Source of the DNA: JBFXJF01 sp050175155
GTDB taxonomy: Bacteria > Bacillota > Bacilli > Tepidibacillales > Tepidibacillaceae
Length of the DNA: 64,000 nt
Assembly (NCBI GenBank): GCA_050175155.1
Contig: JBFXJF010000007.1
Span: 1 to 64,000, forward strand
Direction: 5' to 3'
The first letter of the stretch is position 1. Each line of letters begins with the position of its first letter. The notes beneath the pieces were generated by a model. That model ran no database searches. It was not told the origin of the DNA and saw nothing but the letters and a program-made list of their open reading frames with translations. Position numbers and translations under genes: made by a program. Below are positions 51,309 through 58,771 of the stretch, in pieces.

Positions 51309-52499
51309 CTACTTACCGTGTAAAAAATTCAAGGCTTCTGTCCACTTATAGGCCGAAATTGTAGTATTATCAAATCTAAATCTGAATAATTGTTCATTAT
51401 AGTAGAATTCGAATTGGTCATTATATTGAACGTTTAGGCCTAACATCTTACTAACTTCGAAAGGTATAATTTGATTATCTAAATTTTCAATATATAAATA
51501 AATTTTATTTAGAAAAATAGTACCATAGTACATGTTTATCAGAGGCTTTAAACTACTACCAACAGATACCGTCACTTTATCGTCCCTTAAAATTATATGG
51601 TCTGTATCCTCCTCCTTTTCAATTAGCTGGATTAAATTACCTATCTGCCATTTATTCCATGGGTTTGGATATGTAAAAAGAGGTTCGTCTGTTATTTTAT
51701 CAAAAAATCCGTATTTATTATAAATAACAGTATAATTACATTTATTACAGTAAAAAACATTCCCCTTTGATTGCATTGTACCAATTGATTTGCACTGAGG
51801 GCAAGTAAAAAGAAATAGTTCAAGGCTTTCTGCTAAATTATGGGCTGTATAGGTATTCATAACTTTCTTCTGTTGTTCATATTCATCGTAATTAAGTTTA
51901 TCGGATAGTTCCTTGTCAATCTCATCGGCACTCATATTTTTAATATCCTCGGGAGTAAAAGTGTACTCGTATTTCAGATGAACCTTGCCCTTGCGATTAT
52001 TATTTGCCCATCTTGGGTGAGCCAGATGAGATCCACTAAGAATAACTGTCACAACTGGTATTTCTAGCATTTTTATTAACTTAGCCGTTGAACGGACTAA
52101 TTCTTGTGTTTCACCATCCCAATTTCGTTGACCTTCAGGAAAAATTCCTACTATACCTTTATTTTTTACAATTCTAATAATATCTTTAACGGTAATAATA
52201 TCTGGAACAAATTTCTTTTTGGGTATTGCACCTGTTAGTTTACTAAGTAGAAATCCTTTAACAGGATTCCTGAATTGTTCATCTGAAGTAACAAAATAAA
52301 TAGGCTCCTTAACAAAAGCACCTACAAAGAAGGGATCCAAATTATTAACATGATTAGGTAATATTAAATATGGCGGCTCAACGTTATTTAGATCTCGGTT
52401 ATCATAAGTAATACTATATTTATACTTAAAATATAGCTTCAAGAAAGAAATTCCTATCCTATTAATAACAATATTAACTTTCTTAAACTCAGTTGCCAT
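51309..52499 (-). CDS. PlsC-type acyltransferase with C-terminal zinc ribbon
   Basis: A 396-residue protein. Residues 30-210 are a lysophospholipid acyltransferase domain with LPNHVNNLDPFF (NHx4D catalytic motif) and the substrate motif IFPEGQRNWDG. Around 235-260 a zinc ribbon follows (CPQCKSIGT, then YCNKCNY), then about 130 residues with beta-rich pattern that I do not recognise. PlsC enzymes acylate 1-acyl-glycerol-3-phosphate at the membrane; the added ribbon domain suggests a specialised role. Located upstream of and on the same strand as the GltS-like gene. Confidence 0.82.
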   Translation of the reverse strand: MATEFKKVNIVINRIGISFLKLYFKYKYSITYDNRDLNNVEPPYLILPNHVNNLDPFFVGAFVKEPIYFVTSDEQFRNPVKGFLLSKLTGAIPKKKFVPDIITVKDIIRIVKNKGIVGIFPEGQRNWDGETQELVRSTAKLIKMLEIPVVTVILSGSHLAHPRWANNNRKGKVHLKYEYTFTPEDIKNMSADEIDKELSDKLNYDEYEQQKKVMNTYTAHNLAESLELFLFTCPQCKSIGTMQSKGNVFYCNKCNYTVIYNKYGFFDKITDEPLFTYPNPWNKWQIGNLIQLIEKEEDTDHIILRDDKVTVSVGSSLKPLINMYYGTIFLNKIYLYIENLDNQIIPFEVSKMLGLNVQYNDQFEFYYNEQLFRFRFDNTTISAYKWTEALNFLHGK

Positions 52500-52807
52500 C
52501 TTGGAAGCCCCCCCATATTATAAAAGACAAATTAATAATAACAATCTTTTTATAATAAAAAAAGATTTTTAATTAGATTTACCCGAAAAAGAAAGTGTTT
52601 TATTGGTTTAAATTTTATGGTAATATTTATAGAAATGATTATTTAGTAATTAATATAAAATATTTTGCACTAAAATCAGCTAATTGTCGTGATTGTAATA
52701 AAAGGTTATATTTGTTAGTTTAATATTAAAAAAAATTTATTTTTTATCTCTATTTTATGGTACTATACCTTATATATAGAAAATTAGAAGTTTAGAAGGG
52801 GAGACAT
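52500..52807. other. Divergent intergenic region
   Basis: A 308-bp, very AT-rich gap between the minus-strand acyltransferase and the plus-strand ferredoxin gene. It must hold promoters in both directions. A TACTATACC-like -10 region near 52760-52770 is the only plus-strand candidate I can point to, and no clear operator or RNA element is seen. Confidence 0.35.
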
Positions 52808-53584
52808 ATGGAGAAGAATAAGAAACAAAAAAGCATAAGAGTACATCGACACATCATACAAGGTTTATTTCTGGCATTATCTATCTACTTAATAATTAAT
52901 TTCTTACCATCTCGTGAATTTATGTTGGTTGCTCTTGCACTAATTCTTACAATTGCTATAGTATTTCGGACTGGATTTTGTGGTTGGTTGTGCCCGATTG
53001 GGACGATTGTTGATTTCATAAGTAGATTAGGTGAAAAAATTAGTGGGTTAGCTTTATTTAAGCCTGTCAAGAAAAGATATAAAAAATGGGTTAAGAATAA
53101 TATAGTTGTATTAAACAAAATAGATAAGTACGCTAGACTTTTTAAATATGTTTTCTTATTGTGGATATTACAGGCTGCATTTTTATCTATTGCTTCAATT
53201 AAAAGTGAGGACGAGCATGGAATAATAACTGTGTTATATCTAGTTATTGGCTTATTAGTTCTCGGCTTATTTGTTGATCGTGCATGGTGCAAATATGCTT
53301 GTCCACTCGGGGCGATTATCGGTATATTTGGTAAATTAAGTCCTACAAAAGTGACAAGAGATGAAGATTTATGTATTAATTGTAATCTTTGTACAAAAAG
53401 TTGCCCGATGAATATTGATGTAGCGAAGAAACAATATGTTAAATCATTAGATTGTAATACGTGTTTGATGTGTGTTGATGCATGTCCGGTAGAAGGCGCG
53501 TTAGATTTGAAGATTAATGTACCCTTTGTTGGAAAAGATAAATCTAGAGTTACTGAAATAATCGATGAACAGGCGGTGGAGTAA
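52808..53584 (+). CDS. NapH/CcoG-like membrane 4Fe-4S protein
   Basis: A 258-residue protein with four to five membrane helices. The paired motifs FCGWLCPIGT (about 58-67) and WCKYACPLGA (about 160-169) are typical of NapH, RdxA/CcoG and NosR-type electron-transfer proteins. Two ferredoxin 4Fe-4S motifs follow (CINCNLCTKSCP and CNTCLMCVDACP, about 192-235). Such proteins pass electrons between quinols or ferredoxin and periplasmic or metal-assembly partners. CcoG is linked to cbb3-oxidase copper handling, notable given the oxidase-like genes 5 kb downstream. GAAGGGGAG before ATG. The small gene at 53585 begins directly after its stop. Confidence 0.88.
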   Translation: MEKNKKQKSIRVHRHIIQGLFLALSIYLIINFLPSREFMLVALALILTIAIVFRTGFCGWLCPIGTIVDFISRLGEKISGLALFKPVKKRYKKWVKNNIVVLNKIDKYARLFKYVFLLWILQAAFLSIASIKSEDEHGIITVLYLVIGLLVLGLFVDRAWCKYACPLGAIIGIFGKLSPTKVTRDEDLCINCNLCTKSCPMNIDVAKKQYVKSLDCNTCLMCVDACPVEGALDLKINVPFVGKDKSRVTEIIDEQAVE

Positions 53585-53755
53585 ATGAAAATATCAAAGT
53601 CTGTTTATGGATATATCGTACTTTTTATATTTTTAGGTGGGCTAATAATAACAAAATTAGCTGGGGTATGGGTTATTTATGACCGCGATGATCTTGATAG
53701 TAAACATAAATCTTCAGCAGAGGTAATTCAATATATTACTGAGTATAAAGGATAA
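53585..53755 (+). CDS. 56-residue single-helix membrane protein
   Basis: The ATG directly follows the TAA of the ferredoxin gene (TAAATG), so translation is surely coupled. The product has one membrane helix (residues 8-32, YGYIVLFIFLGGLIITKLAG) and a short polar tail YDRDDLDSKHKSSAEVIQYI. It has no cysteines. I take it as an accessory subunit or former C-terminal part of the polyferredoxin. I do not recognise a named family. Confidence 0.7.
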   Translation: MKISKSVYGYIVLFIFLGGLIITKLAGVWVIYDRDDLDSKHKSSAEVIQYITEYKG

Positions 53756-53873
53756 AAAATATAGATTATCTCTAATACAAATAATTTTAGAGTATTAATC
53801 TTGAACTAAACAAGATGGATAAATACGTAAGGATATTAAAATATGTTAAAACAGTGATTATTTATACTTAGGA

Positions 53874-53905
53874 GATAGAGAAATTCTTCTCCTAAGTATT
53901 TTTGT
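53874..53905 (+). terminator. Terminator after the ferredoxin pair
   Basis: ATACTTAGGAGA and TCTCCTAAGTAT form a 12-bp stem with a short loop, followed by TTTTTG. It lies in the 250-bp gap before the next gene. Confidence 0.85.
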
Positions 53906-54005
53906 TTTTATAAATATGTAATATTTTATAAGGTTAATAAGTAGTATAGTTATAATTAGAGACAGTGACTAGATAAAGTATCAACGAGGATTTTTTAAAA
54001 AGGAG

Positions 54006-54626
54006 TTGAAAAGAATAGACTATTTTAAGTTTATAGAAATCTTTAATTTTGGATTAATGTTAATTATCTTAGTTATTATTTTTTTAAGACTTACAAACTT
54101 GGGCAATAAGGAATTACTTATTTGGCTCCCTGGTGTGATAGGGCTAACGATTGTTTTGTTTATAGAAGTTAACGAAACAATAATGATAGCTAAATATTAT
54201 ACAGGATTAGTTGCTCTCACTTACGCTCTAGTATCTTCTGCGTACATGGTCAAAATAGATCGTAATAAAAAGTTTTCAGCATATTATTCATTTGGTTCTA
54301 TATTTTTGGGTCTTTCTACTATTTTTACAATTCATTTTGGCGGGGTGGTAGATAGCGTTTTGACAAAACCTCTTTTTTTATCTGTTATGTTGATTAGTTT
54401 ATTATTAATAATAGTTTCAGTTATTGTATTAGTTTTTACCAAATTAAATTTTCAACTCCTATGGGGTATGCTCGGCTGGGTCATAGTGGCAAGTTCTATT
54501 TTGATTCAATGGTTATCGAGTACGGTCGAGCTTTATACAAAGTTGATTCTATTGGTTGGGATTTTATTTTTAGCAAAAGAATTTATTATTGTAAATAAGT
54601 TGAAATTCAAAGAAACACGAACCTAA
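54006..54626 (+). CDS. Polytopic membrane protein, distant relative of 55694-56392
   Basis: About 206 residues and seven hydrophobic helices. The second helix begins LLIWLPGVIGLTIVLF, matching LTLWFSGIVMLVLTLF in the protein at 55694, and both have a YY-rich SAYYS/SPYYT segment before helix 4, so the two look homologous. Function unknown. The start is uncertain: TTG 54006 touches the AAGGAG ribosome site, while the next in-frame codon at normal spacing is ATA 54015 (nine bp), a rare initiator. A terminator overlaps the 3' end. Confidence 0.65.
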   Translation: MKRIDYFKFIEIFNFGLMLIILVIIFLRLTNLGNKELLIWLPGVIGLTIVLFIEVNETIMIAKYYTGLVALTYALVSSAYMVKIDRNKKFSAYYSFGSIFLGLSTIFTIHFGGVVDSVLTKPLFLSVMLISLLLIIVSVIVLVFTKLNFQLLWGMLGWVIVASSILIQWLSSTVELYTKLILLVGILFLAKEFIIVNKLKFKETRT

Positions 54627-54652
54627 TTCAAACAAGGTTCGTGTTTCTTTTT
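54611..54652 (+). terminator. Terminator overlapping the end of the 54006 gene
   Basis: AGAAACACGAACCT and AGGTTCGTGTTTCT form a 14-bp perfect stem followed by TTTT. The left arm lies within the last codons of the gene. Confidence 0.85.
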
Positions 54653-54903
54653 GATATTCCAATACCGCATTAACACTATAAATGGAGTGAATATATTAGT
54701 AAATATTTACAAAAAAACTCGATAAAAGTAGTTATAGCTATATTTATTGATCTTTACTTCTTTAAATCAATTGTACACATATTATACATGAATAAGTTGA
54801 TATAACTTCTAATATTTGCAAAGTGTTATTTGTTATAATTTTCTTATACTTACATATGAATTACAGGGAATACATATAAATATTTAAGGAGGCGAATTTT
54901 TTA

Positions 54904-54942
54904 GTGTTCTTATCTGCAACAAAGATTCTGCCTAATAATTAA
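54904..54942 (+). CDS. Possible 12-codon leader peptide
   Basis: AAGGAGG (about 54887-54893) is followed after 11 nt by GTG 54904 and a 12-codon frame (MFLSATKILPNN) ending in TAA. The strong ribosome site in an otherwise non-coding 340-bp gap is the reason for listing it. The true gene at 54967 has its own AAAGGAGG. It may be chance. Confidence 0.25.
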   Translation: MFLSATKILPNN

Positions 54943-54966
54943 TATATTAAAGGAGGTTACATTAGA

Positions 54967-55665
54967 ATGAAATTATCATCAAGGATTCAATTGTTATTAG
55001 CTGTTACAATGTCACTTGTAGCTGTATTTAGTCTTACTTCAGGTGTAGGTACAGTCTGCTTAGCCTTTAGGGCAACAAACTGGAAGCCGTTTGCAAAGCT
55101 TGCTGAATGGGCTTCTGCATATCAAACAATAACTATTGCTACTTTAATTGTTGGCTTTGCAGCTTCGATTATCGCTTATGCATTTATTCGTGGAGAAAAA
55201 TGGGCGTATGTTGCGGCGGTGGTTACAGTTATTGTAGGTCTTATTTTTGGAATATGGCATATTCAAACATCCTTGGCTGCTCGTGGAAGTGCAACACCTG
55301 GAAATTTAAAAGTGTATGTTGATGTAATAGCATTGGTTATTTTATTAATAATACGGATACCTACTATATGGAATAAATTAGATTTGAATAATCCAATGGG
55401 TAATAATAAAGGTTCCTTTAATAACCCAATCGGAATGGCATTTGCATTTGTTGGTTTAGGATTATTAACTACGCCTTTATATGCTGGTCCATCTCATACT
55501 TTTGAAGGAATAAACTATGTAGAGTATCTATTACCTGAACTCTATATTATAGGAGGCATTTTTGTAATTGCCGGTGTAATTCTTATGCTAATGACTAAAT
55601 TCGGATTAAATATCGAACGTGGTTTAGGATTTATTTGGCAAAAAGTTTTTGCTAGTAAAGCTTAA
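54967..55665 (+). CDS. Six-helix membrane protein, family of unknown function (copy 1)
   Basis: A 232-residue protein with six membrane helices. Distinct motifs are a GVGT(V/T)C end of helix 1, FIRGEKWAY before helix 3, GIWHIQTSLAARGSATP after helix 3, IRIPTIWNK after helix 4, and TTPLYAGPSHTFEGINYVEYLLPELY. All are repeated in the paralogue at 56645-57340. Conserved His, Arg and Tyr in otherwise hydrophobic helices suggest a functional site rather than a structural role. I do not recognise the family. AAAGGAGG before ATG; the next gene follows after 28 bp. Confidence 0.75.
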   Translation: MKLSSRIQLLLAVTMSLVAVFSLTSGVGTVCLAFRATNWKPFAKLAEWASAYQTITIATLIVGFAASIIAYAFIRGEKWAYVAAVVTVIVGLIFGIWHIQTSLAARGSATPGNLKVYVDVIALVILLIIRIPTIWNKLDLNNPMGNNKGSFNNPIGMAFAFVGLGLLTTPLYAGPSHTFEGINYVEYLLPELYIIGGIFVIAGVILMLMTKFGLNIERGLGFIWQKVFASKA

Positions 55666-55693
55666 TAAAATATGTTTTAAGGAGGTTAATTAA

Positions 55694-56392
55694 ATGGCAG
55701 TAATGTTAGAATATTCGGATACTTTTGCTATGATCGCTGCTTTATTCATGTTATTAATTATGGTTCATAGAATTAATAACTCTAATAGTACGGAGTTAAC
55801 TTTATGGTTTTCAGGGATAGTTATGTTAGTTTTAACACTGTTTGTTTTTACAAGTGGACATGGGATTGAGACTGTTGAAGAAGTGACAACGATGAATCCA
55901 TTTTTTCTAAGTTTTGTTGCTATGACACTTGCTTTTATGTCTTCTGGGACATTGACACTTCTTGATAAGGCTAAAAAGATTTCGCCTTATTACACAATGC
56001 TTTCCTTATTAGTTGCAATAATATTTAGCTACTCAGCGATTTACGGCTCAGTAACTGCTGAAATATTACTTGCACCATTGTTCTTTATATTAGTAATACC
56101 AAGCTTGGCAATATTAATAATTGCTCCAATTATTGCAGTAGTTAAGAAGTTAGCGAATATTCATATTTTATGGAGTGTTGTTGCTTGGGGAATAATGATA
56201 TATGTCGGATATATTCAATATCAAGAGCTTCCTATGATAGCAGGATATAAAAAAGCTGAACTAACAGCTTTTGAGACTACTATGTTTATTCCTCTGGCTT
56301 TAGCTTTTATTTTCCTTGCATTAGACACAGGTCTTTCAGAATGGAAATTTAATAAAGCGTCTAATAGTCAATCAAACAAATTATCAGTTTAA
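55694..56392 (+). CDS. Seven-helix membrane protein of unknown function
   Basis: A 232-residue protein with about seven helices. Motifs include LTLWFSGIVMLVLTLFVF, a TSGHGIETVEE loop, KKISPYYTML and IHILWSVVAWGIMIY. It looks like a longer relative of the 54006 protein. It is paired with the six-helix gene before it (AAGGAGG, 28-bp gap) and ends at a terminator at 56426, so 54967-56392 is one transcription unit. Function unknown. Confidence 0.72.
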   Translation: MAVMLEYSDTFAMIAALFMLLIMVHRINNSNSTELTLWFSGIVMLVLTLFVFTSGHGIETVEEVTTMNPFFLSFVAMTLAFMSSGTLTLLDKAKKISPYYTMLSLLVAIIFSYSAIYGSVTAEILLAPLFFILVIPSLAILIIAPIIAVVKKLANIHILWSVVAWGIMIYVGYIQYQELPMIAGYKKAELTAFETTMFIPLALAFIFLALDTGLSEWKFNKASNSQSNKLSV

Positions 56393-56425
56393 TAGGTAAA
56401 GTAATAAAAATTTACTAAAAAAATG

Positions 56426-56469
56426 AAAAAATTTGCGGAGAAGGAGAAAACTTTCTCCGCAAATTTTTT
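56426..56469 (+). terminator. Terminator after the membrane protein pair
   Basis: AAAAATTTGCGGAGAA and TTCTCCGCAAATTTTT form a 16-bp perfect stem with a short loop. Confidence 0.9.
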
Positions 56470-56644
56470 ATAAGGTTTTTACAAAAAAATAGCTTAAAAG
56501 TTGCCCTGCACTTAACTAAGTTGTTATACATAACTTACGTATTGTTAATTGAATATTTTTTATATTAATATGGGGGGTATCTGTTATAATTATATTGTTA
56601 TTTATAGTTATATTAGTAATTTCTTAAAGGGGGTATATATTAAG

Positions 56645-57340
56645 ATGAAAAACATTTCATCAAGAGTTCAATTATTAGTAGTTGTTATGATGACCCTAGT
56701 GGCTGCAATGAGCCTTACATCTGGAGTTGGAACCACCTGTGTAGCATGGGGAGCTGAGAAATTTAAGGCGTTTGAAATGCTTTCAGCCTATTCAACTACT
56801 TATCAAACAATTGTAATTGGCACATTAATTGTTGGACTGGCTGCATCAGTTATTACTTATGCTTTCGTTCGCGGCGAAAAATGGGCTTATATTACAGCAT
56901 TAATAACAGTTATTATTGGCTTAGTTATTGGGGTATGGCATGTGGATACTTCAATGACAGCTAGAGGCAGCGCAACACCAGCTAATGTTAGGGTTTATAT
57001 TGATGCTTTAGCATTAATAGTTCTTTTAATTATACGTATGCCTAAAATATGGAATAAAATAGATCTAACAAAACCGATGATTAAAAAGAAGAAGTCATTT
57101 AATAATCCTATTGGCGTGGCGTTTACATTTGTTGGGTTAGGTTTAGTAACTACGCCTTTATATGCTAGTCCATCTCATACAGTTGATGGCATAAATTACG
57201 TAGAATATTTATTGCCTGAACTTTATATTTACGGAGGAATATCGTTATTTGTGGGATTGGGTTTAATTTTAATGACTAAATTAGATTTAAGAATAGAAAG
57301 AGGTCTAGTATTTATTTGGCAAAAAACTTTTGAGAATTAG
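56645..57340 (+). CDS. Six-helix membrane protein, family of unknown function (copy 2)
   Basis: A 231-residue paralogue of 54967-55665; by eye about two thirds of residues match, including FVRGEKWAY, GVWHVDTSMTARGSATP, IRMPKIWNK and TTPLYASPSHTVDGINYVEYLLPELY. The frame is open upstream to 56549, but AAAGGGGG at 56627-56634 places the start at ATG 56645, which also gives the same N-terminus as copy 1 (SSRVQLLVVVMMTLVAAMSLTSGVGT). Its 7-helix partner is missing here; a 547-bp non-coding gap follows. Confidence 0.75.
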   Translation: MKNISSRVQLLVVVMMTLVAAMSLTSGVGTTCVAWGAEKFKAFEMLSAYSTTYQTIVIGTLIVGLAASVITYAFVRGEKWAYITALITVIIGLVIGVWHVDTSMTARGSATPANVRVYIDALALIVLLIIRMPKIWNKIDLTKPMIKKKKSFNNPIGVAFTFVGLGLVTTPLYASPSHTVDGINYVEYLLPELYIYGGISLFVGLGLILMTKLDLRIERGLVFIWQKTFEN

Positions 57341-57402
57341 AGTATATTTAATTAGTAAATTTTAACGGTATTTTTAATAAATGTGCACTTTGAAGTGTTT
57401 GG

Positions 57403-57476
57403 GAAGATAATTAATACTATTTACATACTTATTATATACAAAAGTATGTAAATATCAGAAATTTTAAATTATCTTC
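57403..57476. promoter_or_regulatory. Nested double-stem hairpin
   Basis: Outer arms GAAGATAATT (57403-57412) and AATTATCTTC (57467-57476) enclose inner arms ATTTACATACTT (57419-57430) and AAGTATGTAAAT (57442-57453). Both stems are perfect. There is no T run directly after the inner stem, so a simple terminator is not the only explanation. Confidence 0.6.
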
Positions 57477-57821
57477 TAGCACTTGTCTTTAATATAGTTA
57501 TTAATCTTAATATTAGATTGTTGTTTTGTGGTTAACTTATGGCAGGAATAAAAAAAATATTGAAACATGTCGATTAGTGGCATATAATTAAAAAAGGACG
57601 CATCTTAGATTTTTAAGTACATTCTAATTTTATATATCTATCTTACTGTTGTAGGTATCATATTTACTAAAGGCTGAGTTATTTTTTTGAAAAATAAAAA
57701 ATTCGGTCAAATTATTATTTCTTTTGATTTGGTTGAGAATTCGAGTTATTGGGAGCTCAATTAAATATATAATAAACTCTATTTGGAGATTATTTTAAGG
57801 AGGGATATAATAGAGGGATTT

Positions 57822-57875
57822 ATGGAATTAGACTTTATTATAATCAAAGAAAGTAAAGAGAAAAAGTTAAAATAG
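57822..57875 (+). CDS. Possible 17-codon small ORF
   Basis: AAGGAGGG and GAGGG precede ATG 57822 of a 17-codon frame (MELDFIIIKESKEKKLK) whose TAG ends just before the GGAGG of the 57888 gene. It could be a leader whose translation delivers ribosomes to the next gene, but the length is too short to judge. Confidence 0.3.
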   Translation: MELDFIIIKESKEKKLK

Positions 57876-57887
57876 GAGGTTTTATTC

Positions 57888-58730
57888 TTGAAAGAAAAAA
57901 CAAATGTAGGTTTATGGCTTTCACTCATTTTAGGTTTTTACGGAATGTTAGGAAGTTTTTATGTATTTGTAATAAGTAACCATTGGATGGAGACTTGGTT
58001 AGCAAAGGCTGGACAGTATAGCGAAGATTTAGGAATGTTTCGTCTTGATGAAGTTTTCATAGTTAAATATGTTCTTCCACCACTTCATGATTTAGCAGTA
58101 GCTGGAAGTGTAATGATGATTGTAGCAGCATATATGTTTTACAAAAAACATAAAAATGCTTGGCATGTTGGTGTAATTGGTAACGTAATAGCAATTCAAG
58201 GAACAGCTTTTCCAATAGTTGCTGCAGCTAGTGCAGGAATATTTCCGGAATATGTATTAGTATTTCTTCCAGTTTTCATTGGGTTCTTTATTTATATTCT
58301 TGTTGTTCGTAAATTACCTAGTAGAATTCTTTTCTTGGGAACTATCACAGGAATGGCTTATGTATTAACTTTATTTAACGGAATTGCTTCTGCTAGTCGT
58401 ATGTCACAAAGAGAGTTTTTACAAAATGCTCCAGGACTTGCAGTAGACACTCCAATGTTCGCTGCAGTTCAACAACTTAACTGGATTGCAATGATTGTTT
58501 GGGGAATTTTCTTATTCGCACTTTTATTTAATAAAAAATGGTTAATACCTTTGGGATTATTTGCTGCAATACTTGGTGTTGTTGGTGGATTACCGCTTGG
58601 TCTTGAAAGTATGGCTAGTGGTACAACTTTCTCAATGTTTTTAGTTGCACCTATTGTTTCATTATTTATCTTAGTGTTATTATTATTGCCTGCTACAGAA
58701 AAGTACTTAACTTCTGATTGGGCAAAATAA
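57888..58730 (+). CDS. Eight-helix membrane protein of the oxidase-like operon
   Basis: A 280-residue protein with about eight membrane helices. Notable positions are SNHWMETWLAK after helix 1, a His in VLPPLHDLAVAG in helix 2 and AWHVGVIGN before helix 3. No CxxCH, CuA or ferredoxin motif is present. TTG start after AGGAGG. It is the first gene of the operon 57888-62124 and lies 41 bp before the oxidase-like subunit, so it is a probable partner subunit. I do not recognise its family. Confidence 0.72.
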   Translation: MKEKTNVGLWLSLILGFYGMLGSFYVFVISNHWMETWLAKAGQYSEDLGMFRLDEVFIVKYVLPPLHDLAVAGSVMMIVAAYMFYKKHKNAWHVGVIGNVIAIQGTAFPIVAAASAGIFPEYVLVFLPVFIGFFIYILVVRKLPSRILFLGTITGMAYVLTLFNGIASASRMSQREFLQNAPGLAVDTPMFAAVQQLNWIAMIVWGIFLFALLFNKKWLIPLGLFAAILGVVGGLPLGLESMASGTTFSMFLVAPIVSLFILVLLLLPATEKYLTSDWAK

Positions 58731-58771
58731 AATAAATTACTCGTTTTTTATATTAAGAGGGAGGGAAGTAA

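Larger units (their letters stand above)
57341..57887. other. 547-bp non-coding gap with a nested stem-loop
   Basis: The longest gap in the window, directly upstream of the oxidase-like operon. It contains the nested hairpin at 57403-57476, several AT-rich promoter-like stretches and a possible 17-codon frame at 57822. I cannot assign a specific regulator site; an interrupted TTGTTTTGTGGTTAACTT near 57520 only loosely resembles a Rex-type site. Confidence 0.4.

Noticed and set aside
56549..56644. Upstream extension of the second six-helix protein
   Set aside because: No ribosome site before 56549, whereas AAAGGGGG before ATG 56645 gives the same N-terminus as the paralogue.
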